64,000 bases of DNA from Ornithinimicrobium avium (GTDB lineage Bacteria > Actinomycetota > Actinomycetes > Actinomycetales > Dermatophilaceae), in NCBI RefSeq assembly GCF_003351765.1, contig NZ_CP031229.1, positions 1,984,001 through 2,048,000 on the forward strand, written 5' to 3'. The position numbers were made by a program, and so were the translations under genes. This document shows, piece after piece, positions 56,816 through 64,000 of this stretch (the first letter of the stretch is position 1; each line of letters starts with the position of its first letter). The notes beneath the pieces were generated by a model. That model did no database searches. It was not told the origin of the DNA and worked only from the letters and a program-made list of their open reading frames with translations.

Positions 56816-56943
56816 GGGTGGAACCTTTCGTCGGGGTCTTGCGGACAGAGAGCCTGTCGGTTATACATCATGCAACTTCGAGTTATTCCGTGCGGGGCGC
56901 CCCTTCGGCCACGTCTGTCGCCCCGGACCACTACCCTCTTCCT

Positions 56944-59250
56944 ATGGACACCCTCCAGGTCATCGCCATCGTCGTCGCGGGCCTCCTCACCCTGGCCGCG
57001 GTCGCGCTGTTCGTCCGCACGATCGCCGGCTTCGTGACGAAGTTCCGTCTCGGTCAGCCCGAGGGGCGCACCGACGAGCCGGGCACCCGGACGGTGACGC
57101 TGGTCCGGGAGTTCCTCGGCCACACCAGGATGGCCCGCAAGCCGGTCGTCGCGGTGGCGCACTGGTTCGTCATGGTCAGCTTCGGCCTGCTCGTGCTCAC
57201 CCTGGTCACCGCCTACGGCCAGCTCTTCGACCCGGAGTTCGCGCTCCCGGTCATCGGCCACTGGCCCCCCTACGAGTGGATCGCCGAGCTCTTCGGCTGG
57301 GCCGCCGTGGTCGGGATCCTCGTGCTCATCGTGGTCCGCCAGCTGCGCCACCCGCGTGGCGAGGGCCGCCGCTCGCGGTTCTGGGGGTCCACGTTCTGGG
57401 AGGCCTACTTCGTCGAGGCGGTCATCCTCGGCGTGGGCGTGTGCATCGTCCTCCTGCGGGGTATGGAGTACGCGCTCGGCCGGGCGGAGGGCGAACCCTG
57501 GGCCACGCTGGCGCACTTCCCGCTGACCGGATGGGTGGGCTCCCTCTTCTCCGGGATGTCGGCCGCCGCGCTCGGCACCGCCATCGTCGTCGTCGCGCTG
57601 GTCAAGATCGTCATCTCGATGACCTGGATGCTCACCGTGGCGCTCGTGCCCACGATGAGCATCGCCTGGCACCGGTTCCTGGCCTTCTTCAACATCTGGT
57701 TCAAGCGGCACCCCGACGGTCGCACCAGCCTGGCCGAGCTGGCGCCGATCTCGGTCGGCGGCGAGCCGGTCGACTTCGAGGCGATCGAGGACCTGGACGA
57801 GGACGCAGCCCTGGGCGCCGGCAAGGTCGAGGACTTCACCTGGAAGGGCCTGCTCGACTTCTCCACCTGCACCGAGTGCGGCCGCTGCCAGGAGCAGTGC
57901 CCGGCGTGGAACACCGACAAGCCGCTGTCGCCGAAGATGATGGTCATCAACCTGCGCAACCACCACCACGCCAAGGCGCCCTGGCTGCTGGCCGACGAGG
58001 AGCACCGCGAGGCAGCGGCCACCGCCTTCGCCGAGCTCGGCGACGGACCGAGGCCGGACGCGCTGCACGGCATACCCACCTCGGCCGTCGAGGCGGCCCA
58101 GCGCGAGCTGGTGGGAGCCACCGAGGGAGACCCGACGGTCCCCAGCGGCGGCGCGGTCATCGACCCGGACGTCCTCTGGTCGTGCACGACCTGCGGCGCC
58201 TGCGTGGAGCAGTGCCCCGTCGACATCGAGCACGTCGACCGGATCGTGGACATGCGCCGCTACCAGACCCTCATCGAGTCGGCCTTCCCCACCGAGCTGG
58301 GCGGGCTGTTCAAGAACCTCGAGAACAAGGGCAACCCGTGGGGCATGAACGCCCGGCTGCGGATGGACTGGGCCAAGGACCTGCCCTTCGAGGTCCCGAT
58401 GGCCGGGGGCGACGTCGAGGACATGGCCGAGGTCGACTACCTGTTCTGGGTCGGCTGCGCGGGCGCCTTCGAGGACCGCGCCAAGAAGACCACCCGCGCG
58501 GTGGCCGAGCTGCTGCACACGGCGGGCGTCTCCTTCGCGGTCCTGGGCGACGGCGAGACCTGCACCGGCGACCCGGCTCGGCGCGCCGGCAACGAGTTCC
58601 TCTTCCAGATGCTGGCGATGCAGAACGTCGAGGTCCTCAAGGAGGTCAACGCGACCAAGATCGTGGTGACCTGCGCGCACTGCTTCAACACCATCAAGAA
58701 CGAGTACCCCCAGGTCGGGGGCCAGTTCGAGGTCGTCCACCACACCCAGCTGCTCAACAAGCTGGTGCGCGAGAAGCGACTGACCCCGGTGCACCGCCCG
58801 GACGCTGCCGACACCTCCGGCGTCGCCTCGACGGCGTCCACGGTGACCTACCACGACCCGTGCTACCTGGGTCGGCACAACCAGGTCTACGCCCCGCCGC
58901 GCGAGCTGCTCGGCGCGCTGCCCGGCGTGGAGATGCGCGAGATGCCGCGCCACGGGGAGAAGTCCTTCTGCTGCGGCGCCGGCGGCGCCCGCATGTGGAT
59001 GGAGGAGAAGCTCGGCACCCGGATCAACCTCAACCGCACCGAGGAGGCGCTGGCCACCGGCGCGGACCGGATCGCGATCGGCTGCCCGTTCTGCCGGGTC
59101 ATGCTCTCCGACGGGCTGACCGAGAAGCAGTCGCAGGGCGCGCGCGAGGAGGTCGAGGTCGTCGACGTCGCACAGATGCTGCTCGCCGCGGTCCGGCGCG
59201 GCCAGGAGCCGGAGGCCGCCGAGGAGGAGACTCCCGAGCCGGTCGCCTGA
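56944..59250 (+). CDS. membrane Fe-S oxidoreductase, EtfD/HdrD-like
   Basis: A 768-residue membrane protein. The N-terminal part has about six hydrophobic helices with His residues that could bind heme (about residues 5-240). Two [4Fe-4S] motifs follow, C-T-E-C-G-R-C-Q-E-Q-C-P near residue 309 and C-T-T-C-G-A-C-V-E-Q-C-P near residue 418, then two CCG domains with C-A-H-C-F-N, C-C-G-A-G-G and G-C-P-F-C-R. This layout matches mycobacterial EtfD (Rv0338c-like), which passes electrons from ETF of acyl-CoA dehydrogenases to menaquinone. It would serve the acyl-CoA dehydrogenase at 35.1 kb. No etfAB is in the window. Confidence 0.88.
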   Translation: MDTLQVIAIVVAGLLTLAAVALFVRTIAGFVTKFRLGQPEGRTDEPGTRTVTLVREFLGHTRMARKPVVAVAHWFVMVSFGLLVLTLVTAYGQLFDPEFALPVIGHWPPYEWIAELFGWAAVVGILVLIVVRQLRHPRGEGRRSRFWGSTFWEAYFVEAVILGVGVCIVLLRGMEYALGRAEGEPWATLAHFPLTGWVGSLFSGMSAAALGTAIVVVALVKIVISMTWMLTVALVPTMSIAWHRFLAFFNIWFKRHPDGRTSLAELAPISVGGEPVDFEAIEDLDEDAALGAGKVEDFTWKGLLDFSTCTECGRCQEQCPAWNTDKPLSPKMMVINLRNHHHAKAPWLLADEEHREAAATAFAELGDGPRPDALHGIPTSAVEAAQRELVGATEGDPTVPSGGAVIDPDVLWSCTTCGACVEQCPVDIEHVDRIVDMRRYQTLIESAFPTELGGLFKNLENKGNPWGMNARLRMDWAKDLPFEVPMAGGDVEDMAEVDYLFWVGCAGAFEDRAKKTTRAVAELLHTAGVSFAVLGDGETCTGDPARRAGNEFLFQMLAMQNVEVLKEVNATKIVVTCAHCFNTIKNEYPQVGGQFEVVHHTQLLNKLVREKRLTPVHRPDAADTSGVASTASTVTYHDPCYLGRHNQVYAPPRELLGALPGVEMREMPRHGEKSFCCGAGGARMWMEEKLGTRINLNRTEEALATGADRIAIGCPFCRVMLSDGLTEKQSQGAREEVEVVDVAQMLLAAVRRGQEPEAAEEETPEPVA

Positions 59251-59278
59251 GCCAGCAGCCAGCAGCTGCAGCTCGCAG

Positions 59279-60241
59279 CTAGCCCGGCAGGCTCGCGGCC
59301 GACTCCAGCGCCAGGTCGGCGAAGCGCTCCCAGTAGGCCTCGCCGCGCAGGTGCATCCCCCAGGCCGCCCGCGGCCCGACGTAGCGCAGGTGCCACGGCT
59401 CGTAGCTGTAGCCGGTGACCGCCCGCCCGCCCTGCGGATAGCGGACGACGAAGCCGAAACGGTGGGCGTTGCCGGCCACCCAGCGCTCGTCCGTGGTCTC
59501 GCCGGTGCAGGAGAAGCCGCACGGCCCCGTCAGGTCGACCGCCAGGCCCAGCTGGTGCTCGCTGTGCCCGGCCCGCGCCGAGACGCGCTCGGCCCGCTGC
59601 GGTCCGACCCGGCGCACCCAGTCCTCGTGGCTGCCGGCCTGGTCGTCGTAGGAGCGGAAGCCGGACTGGACGACGAGCTGGGTGTGCCCCTCCTCCGCGG
59701 CGGCCGCGAGCAGCCGGTCCAGCTGCTCGGCGACCTCGCGGCGCGCCTCATAGAGCCCTCCTCGCAGCGGGACGAGGTCGTCCGGGGCGTAGGTGAGCGG
59801 CCGCACGGCGCGGTCCGCGTCGACGAGCGCGTAGAGCCGCTGCGGCTCCTCCGCCTCCAGCGGGGTCGGTGGCAGACCCGCGGCCGGGCCCAGCGGGCTG
59901 CACATCAGCTGCTGCAGGTCCAGCAGCAGCGCACCGACGGTCCCGTCGATCTGCGCGGTGCCGGCCGCGCCGCACCCACCGTCGCTCGGCGGTGCGGCCA
60001 CGACCGGCCCGGGACCCGGCGCGGGGGAGGTGAGCGCGGCCGACCGCGCACCGCTGCCGGGCCCGGCCACGGCGCCGGCCGCCCCGGCGCCGGCCGGTCC
60101 GGCGTCGGCCAGCACGAGCAGGACGACGCCGAGCATGGCGGCGCTCGTCGTGCGCGCCTGGGCACGCCCGAGCGCGTTGCGTGCCGACGCGGCACGTCGA
60201 CCGCCGCGCCGCTTGGCCCCCCGGAAGACCCGGTGCTTCAT
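59279..60241 (-). CDS. D-alanyl-D-alanine carboxypeptidase, VanY family
   Basis: A 320-residue exported peptidase that probably trims the D-Ala end of peptidoglycan stem peptides. A very basic N-terminus precedes a signal or anchor helix (about residues 33-55), then an Ala/Pro/Gly-rich linker. The VanY/peptidase M15 domain spans about 135-310, with zinc-site motifs S-E-H-Q-L-G-L-A-V-D near residue 222 and E-P-W-H-L-R-Y near residue 280, and Q-S-G-F-R-S near residue 190. The ATG is at 60241. It lies 11 bases after dcd on the same strand. Confidence 0.9.
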   Translation of the reverse strand: MKHRVFRGAKRRGGRRAASARNALGRAQARTTSAAMLGVVLLVLADAGPAGAGAAGAVAGPGSGARSAALTSPAPGPGPVVAAPPSDGGCGAAGTAQIDGTVGALLLDLQQLMCSPLGPAAGLPPTPLEAEEPQRLYALVDADRAVRPLTYAPDDLVPLRGGLYEARREVAEQLDRLLAAAAEEGHTQLVVQSGFRSYDDQAGSHEDWVRRVGPQRAERVSARAGHSEHQLGLAVDLTGPCGFSCTGETTDERWVAGNAHRFGFVVRYPQGGRAVTGYSYEPWHLRYVGPRAAWGMHLRGEAYWERFADLALESAASLPG

Positions 60242-60252
60242 GCTCCGTCCGG

Positions 60253-60834
60253 TCAGCCCGACACCGGCGTGCGGTGGAAGTTGTCGAAGGAGCGGCTCGC
60301 GGTGGGTCCGCGCTGGCCCTGGTAGTGGCTGCCCCGCTCCGTGGAGCCGTAGGGGTGCTCCGAGGGCGAGCTGAGCTGGAAGAAGCACAGCTGGCCGATC
60401 TTCATCCCCGGGTGCAGCACGATCGGCAGCGTCGCCACGTTGGACAGCTCGAGGGTGACGTGCCCGGTGAAGCCGGGGTCCACGAAGCCGGCGGTGGCGT
60501 GGGTGAGCAGGCCGAGCCGACCCAGGGAGCTCTTGCCCTCGACCCGGGCGGCGACGTCGTCGGGCAGCGTCACCTGCTCATAGCTCGACCCGAGCACGAA
60601 CTCCCCCGGGTGCAGCACGAAGGACTCGCCGGCCTCGACCTCGACCAGCCGGGTCAGCTCGGGCTGCTCCTGCGCCGGGTCGATGACCGCGTACTTGTGG
60701 TTGTCGAACAGCCGGAAGTAGCGGTCCAGCCGGACGTCCACGCTGGAGGGCTGCACCATGCGGGGGTCCCACGGGTCGAGCACGACCCGCCCGGAGTCGA
60801 TCTGGGTGCGGATGTCACGGTCTGAGAGGAGCAC
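60253..60834 (-). CDS. dcd: dCTP deaminase
   Basis: A 193-residue trimeric enzyme making dUTP, or dUMP directly, from dCTP for thymidylate synthesis. Family motifs are L-L-S-D-R-D-I near the start, P-S-S-V-D-V-R-L near residue 28, [11 protein letters not shown] near residue 98 (active site), G-F-V-D-P-G-F-x-G-H-V-T-L-E near residue 115 and G-Q-R-G-P near the end. Mycobacterial homologues of this form also hydrolyse dUTP, so it may be bifunctional. It precedes the VanY-like gene in one unit. Confidence 0.95.
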   Translation of the reverse strand: MLLSDRDIRTQIDSGRVVLDPWDPRMVQPSSVDVRLDRYFRLFDNHKYAVIDPAQEQPELTRLVEVEAGESFVLHPGEFVLGSSYEQVTLPDDVAARVEGKSSLGRLGLLTHATAGFVDPGFTGHVTLELSNVATLPIVLHPGMKIGQLCFFQLSSPSEHPYGSTERGSHYQGQRGPTASRSFDNFHRTPVSG

Positions 60835-60917
60835 GCAGCTACCCTAACGGGGGTCGGCTTGGAGGGGGCGGACGCGCCGGTTAGTATGGGCTCTCCGGTC
60901 CTGGCCGGACAGCCTTC

Positions 60918-60988
60918 GCGGGCGTAGTTCAATGGTAGAACATCAGCTTCCCAAGCTGAATACGCGAGTTCGATTCTCGTCGCCCGCT
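60918..60988 (+). tRNA. tRNA-Gly(CCC)
   Basis: A 71-base tRNA with acceptor stem GCGGGCG/CGCCCGC, T-loop GTTCGATTC and an anticodon loop TTCCCAA closed by a TCAGC/GCTGA stem, giving CCC. The discriminator is T and CCA is not encoded. It is divergent from dcd and convergent with cutA. Confidence 0.93.
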
Positions 60989-61008
60989 CCAGCACGACCG
61001 ACGGTCCG

Positions 61009-61377
61009 TCAGTCGCCCATCAGCTCCGCGTCGTCGATCCCGTCGGAGTTGTTCCGCACCCACGTCGCATACTCCGCCAGCGCGTGCGTGATCGGCACCG
61101 CCACCACCTCGGGGATGTCGTAGCGGTGCTGCTGCACCACCACCTCGGTCACCCGCGCGAACGACTCCGCCGTCGTCTTGACCAGCAGCAGCCACTCCTG
61201 AGCCTGGTGCACCTCGCCCTTCCACGTGTAGACCGAGGCCATCGGCCCGAGCACCTGCACGCACGCCGAGAGCTGGCGGGCCACGAGGTCGCTGGCGATG
61301 CGCTGGGCCGACTCGGCGTCCGGGACCGAGACGTGCGCCTCGACCAGCGCCGGCTCGTCCACGCCCGGGGCGGTCAC
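61009..61377 (-). CDS. cutA: divalent-cation tolerance protein CutA
   Basis: A 122-residue trimeric ferredoxin-fold protein of the CutA family. Motifs are A-R-Q-L-S-A-C-V-Q near residue 32, Y-T-W-K-G-E near residue 50, L-L-V-K-T-T near residue 66 and H-R-Y-D-I-P-E-V-V-A-V-P-I near residue 86. The GTG at 61377 overlaps the aminotransferase stop as GTGA. Despite its name, its function remains poorly defined. Confidence 0.92.
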   Translation of the reverse strand: MTAPGVDEPALVEAHVSVPDAESAQRIASDLVARQLSACVQVLGPMASVYTWKGEVHQAQEWLLLVKTTAESFARVTEVVVQQHRYDIPEVVAVPITHALAEYATWVRNNSDGIDDAELMGD

Positions 61378-62702
61378 GACGTCACCTCGGCGAGCGCCTC
61401 GTCCAGCAGGGCTACGCCTTCCTTGGCCTCGGCGGGGCTGATCACGCACGGAGGCACCACGTGCACGCGGTTGGCGTTGACCATCGGCCACAGGCCGCGT
61501 CTGACGCACGCCTGCTGCAGGGCCTTCATCCGGTCCGCCGCCAGCGGCTCGCGCGTGCGCCGGTCGGCGACCAGCTCAACCGCCCAGAAGACACCCAGGC
61601 CACGGACGTCGCCGACCACCTCGTGGCGGTCGGCGAGCGAGCGCAGGCCGGGGCCGAGCGCGGTCTGCCCCACCTGCGTGGCGTTCTCCATCGTGCGCTC
61701 CTCGCGCATGATGCGGATCGCCGCGACCGCCGAGGCGGTGGCCAGGGCGTGGCCGGAGTAGGTGAGCCCCCCGGGGTAGGGACGTTCGTCGAAGGAGGCC
61801 GCGATCTCCTGCGACATCACCACGCCGCCGAGCGGGACGTAGCCGGAGTTGACGCCCTTGGCGAAGGTGAGCAGGTCGGGGCGCACGTCCCAGTGGTCGA
61901 GCGCGAACCAGGCGCCGGTGCGGCCGAAGCCGGCCATCACCTCGTCGAGGATCAGCATGATCCCGTGCTCGTCGCACAGGTCGCGCACGCCCTGCAGGTA
62001 GCCGGGGGGCGGCGGGATGAGCCCGGCGCTGCCCACGACGGTCTCCAGGATGATCGCGGCGAGGGTGTGCGGCCCCTCGGCCAGCACGGTGCGGCGCAGG
62101 TGCTCCAGCGCGCGCTCGCTCTCCTGCTCCTCGTCGGCGGAGTAGAACTCGCTGCGGTAGAGGAACGGCCCCCAGAAGTGCACCACGCCCGGGATCGCCG
62201 GCTCCGAGCCCCAGCGGCGCGCCTCCCCGGTCAGCGCGATCGCGCCCGCGGTCGCACCGTGGTAGCTGCGGTAGGCGGCCAGGATCTTGTGCCGGCCGGT
62301 GTGCTGGCGCGCCAGCCGGATCGCGTTCTCGTTGGCCTCCGCGCCGCCGTTGGTGAAGAACACCTTCTCCAGGCCCTCTGGCGCCACCTGCGCCACGGCG
62401 GCGGCCGCCTCGGCGCGCGACTCCTCGTAGAAGCTCGGGGCGACCGTGGTGATCCGGCCGGCGGCCTCCTGGATGGCGGCGGTCAGGCCGGGGTGCTGGT
62501 AGCCCAGGTTGACGTTGACCAGCTGGCTGCTGAAGTCGAGGAAGCGGCGGCCCTGGTAGTCCCAGAACCACGCGCCCTCTCCGCCGGCGAGCGGCAGCGG
62601 GTCGATCGCCTTCTGCGCCGACCAGGAGGTGAGCACGTGGGCCCGCGACAGCTCCCGGATCCGGGCTTCGCGGGCGGGGTCCGCGGGTGGGATGACGGTC
62701 AT
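61374..62702 (-). CDS. class III aminotransferase (aspartate aminotransferase family)
   Basis: A 442-residue class III PLP aminotransferase. The PLP Lys lies in L-T-F-A-K-G-V-N-S-G near residue 275, preceded by I-L-D-E-V-M-A-G-F-G-R-T near residue 242, with N-G-G-A-E-A-N-E near residue 107 and Y-H-G-A-T near residue 139. Relatives act on omega-amino acids such as beta-alanine, 4-aminobutyrate or taurine with pyruvate or 2-oxoglutarate. The ATG is at 62702. It is coupled to cutA and divergent from the acyl-CoA synthetase gene across 66 bases. Confidence 0.9.
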   Translation of the reverse strand: MTVIPPADPAREARIRELSRAHVLTSWSAQKAIDPLPLAGGEGAWFWDYQGRRFLDFSSQLVNVNLGYQHPGLTAAIQEAAGRITTVAPSFYEESRAEAAAAVAQVAPEGLEKVFFTNGGAEANENAIRLARQHTGRHKILAAYRSYHGATAGAIALTGEARRWGSEPAIPGVVHFWGPFLYRSEFYSADEEQESERALEHLRRTVLAEGPHTLAAIILETVVGSAGLIPPPPGYLQGVRDLCDEHGIMLILDEVMAGFGRTGAWFALDHWDVRPDLLTFAKGVNSGYVPLGGVVMSQEIAASFDERPYPGGLTYSGHALATASAVAAIRIMREERTMENATQVGQTALGPGLRSLADRHEVVGDVRGLGVFWAVELVADRRTREPLAADRMKALQQACVRRGLWPMVNANRVHVVPPCVISPAEAKEGVALLDEALAEVTS

Positions 62703-62768
62703 GCCAGTGCAGTATGCCGTGTCGCTGCACCCTCTTGACGTCCGGGGGCAGGAGGGCAGGATGGGGCC

Positions 62769-64000
62769 ATGACGCAGACGCAGGCGGCGACCCCGGAGCT
62801 CTCCTACGCGCGGGGGGCGGACGACATACCCCTCATCGAGGAGACGATCGGGGACAACTTCGACAGCACGGTGCGCACCCACCACGACCGGGAGGCCCTC
62901 GTCGACGTGGCGAGCGGGCGGCGGTGGGACTACGGGGAGCTGCAGCGCGACGTCGACCGGCTCGCGCGCGGCCTGCTGGCCACCGGCGTGCGCACCGGCG
63001 ACCGCGTGGGCATCTGGGCGCCCAACTGCGCGGAGTGGACGATCGTCCAGCTGGCCACCGCCAAGATGGGGGCGGTCCTGGTCAACATCAACCCCTCCTA
63101 CCGCACCCACGAGCTGGCCTTCGTGCTCAACCAGTCCGGCGTGAAGATGGTCGTCGTCGCGCAGCGCTTCAGGTCCAGCGACTACCCGGCGATGGTCGAG
63201 GAGGTGCGCGGGGAGTGCCCCGACCTGCAGCACGTCGTCGTCATCGGCCAGGAGAGCTGGGACCAGCTGGCCGGTGCCGCGACGCAGGTGACCGCCGAGC
63301 GGCTGGCCGAGGTCGCGGCCACGCTGGCCGCCGACGACCCGATCAACATCCAGTACACCTCCGGCACCACCGGCTTCCCCAAGGGCGCCACCCTGTCCCA
63401 CCGCAACATCCTCAACAACGGCTTCTTCGTCGGCGAGGGCTGCTCCTACACCGAGGCGGACCGGATCTGCATACCCGTGCCCTTCTACCACTGCTTCGGG
63501 ATGGTGATGGGCAACCTCGCGGCGACCTCGCACGGGGCCTGCATGGTGATCCCCGGCCCGGGGTTCGACCCGGCGGTGACGCTGCGCACGGTCCGCGAGG
63601 AGCGCTGCACCTCGCTCTACGGCGTGCCGACCATGTTCATCTCGATGTTCGAGCTGATCGACGGGGGCGAGGAGTTCTCCGAGGCGGACCTGGCCACCGT
63701 GCGCACCGGCATCATGGCCGGCTCGCTGTGCCCCGCGTCGGTGATGCGGCGGCTGATCGAGGCCGGGGTGACCGACCTGACCATCTGCTACGGGATGACC
63801 GAGACCTCGCCGGTGTCCACCCAGACCACGCCGCAGGACCCCTTCGAGAAGAAGACGGGCACCGTGGGGCGGGTTGCCCCGCACCTTCAGATCCAGATCG
63901 TCGACCCGGTCACCCGGGAGGTCGTGCCCCGGGGCGTGGCGGGCGAGTTCTGCACCAAGGGCTACTCGGTGATGCTCGGCTACTGGGAGCAGCCGGACAA
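62769..64000 (+). CDS. AMP-dependent acyl-CoA synthetase, 3' end beyond window
   Basis: The first 410 codons of an AMP-forming acyl-CoA synthetase cut by the right edge. The AMP-binding core is present: Y-T-S-G-T-T-G-F-P-K-G near residue 198, F-Y-H-C-F-G near residue 240, and Y-G-M-T-E-T near residue 341, then K-G-Y-S-V-M-L-G-Y-W. It resembles medium/long-chain FadD-type ligases. This intact copy may cover for the interrupted ligase at 30.1 kb. The ATG is at 62769; the upstream gap of 66 bases holds the divergent promoters. Confidence 0.9.
   Translation, partial: MTQTQAATPELSYARGADDIPLIEETIGDNFDSTVRTHHDREALVDVASGRRWDYGELQRDVDRLARGLLATGVRTGDRVGIWAPNCAEWTIVQLATAKMGAVLVNINPSYRTHELAFVLNQSGVKMVVVAQRFRSSDYPAMVEEVRGECPDLQHVVVIGQESWDQLAGAATQVTAERLAEVAATLAADDPINIQYTSGTTGFPKGATLSHRNILNNGFFVGEGCSYTEADRICIPVPFYHCFGMVMGNLAATSHGACMVIPGPGFDPAVTLRTVREERCTSLYGVPTMFISMFELIDGGEEFSEADLATVRTGIMAGSLCPASVMRRLIEAGVTDLTICYGMTETSPVSTQTTPQDPFEKKTGTVGRVAPHLQIQIVDPVTREVVPRGVAGEFCTKGYSVMLGYWEQPD

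Noticed and set aside
56511..59282. A 923-codon plus-strand open frame over the Fe-S oxidoreductase
   Set aside because: It is a frame shadow of the EtfD-like gene, which carries the Cys motifs in another frame, and its start lies inside cysK.
61374..63884. A 836-codon minus-strand frame extending the class III aminotransferase
   Set aside because: The extra N-terminal part is antisense to the acyl-CoA synthetase gene, and the family N-terminus fits the ATG at 62702.

Overview
This 64-kb window is very GC-rich (about 72% by eye) and codon use is strongly GC3-biased, with many GTG starts and GGAGG-type ribosome binding sites. Gene content points to a high-GC Gram-positive actinobacterium: a DUF3073 protein, a DUF222/HNH endonuclease, a TIGR03086/DinB-type mycothiol-associated protein, a PPOX/F420-type protein, an HspR-like regulator, an EtfD-like Fe-S oxidoreductase and GTP-dependent PEPCK. 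My inference is the Intrasporangiaceae/Ornithinimicrobiaceae group. An ATP-grasp ligase paired with an Asp/Glu racemase fits an A4-type peptidoglycan with a D-Asp or D-Glu bridge, as seen in such genera. No phage, IS element or CRISPR array was seen. Apart from a few decayed genes this looks like ordinary chromosomal core.

Layout. 0-7 kb: lipoprotein, DinB-like protein, amidohydrolase, gluconokinase, the racemase/ATP-grasp pair, a YigZ protein and a CopC-domain protein. 7-13 kb: DUF3073 protein, ABC exporter, a membrane protein, a frameshifted DUF222/HNH gene behind two SOS-box-like sites, and a yeast-type cytosine deaminase. 13-21.5 kb: purF-purM, a FrnE-like DsbA protein, a PPOX protein, an SCP2-like protein, arginine deiminase, a frameshifted zinc alcohol dehydrogenase, and a hydrolase divergent from an HTH regulator. 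21.5-30 kb: SRP RNA, tRNA-Ser(GGA), AtoE transporter, HerA-like ATPase, LytR_C protein, SRPBCC protein, HspR-like regulator divergent from hsp20, and a DHA2 MFS exporter.

30-38 kb is a fatty-acid oxidation region on the minus strand: enoyl-CoA hydratase, TetR regulator, acyl-CoA dehydrogenase, thiolase, FadB-type multifunctional enzyme and acyl-CoA ligase. The last three are each broken in a different way (internal deletion, one-base deletion, nonsense codon), while the regulator and two near-identical palindromic operators remain. 38-43 kb: tRNA-Ser(CGA), tadA, then upp, an aminotransferase, a two-subunit aconitase X, a 56-residue protein and a PH-domain membrane protein. 43-50 kb: homogentisate catabolism (hmgA divergent from an unknown gene and the fumarylacetoacetase gene), peptide deformylase, a sugar porter and an aminotransferase.

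50-64 kb: tRNA-Arg, pckG, tRNA-Ser(GCU), an LCP protein, tRNA-Ser(UGA), a YtxH-like protein, cysK-cysE, an EtfD-like Fe-S oxidoreductase, dcd with a VanY-like peptidase, tRNA-Gly, a class III aminotransferase with cutA, and a second acyl-CoA synthetase running off the right edge. All four usual serine tRNA isoacceptors lie within 33 kb. Five genes carry disruptions. Three are one-base deletions, two of them at the same GACCCG context, so some may be sequencing errors; the nonsense codon and the multi-codon deletion are harder to explain that way.
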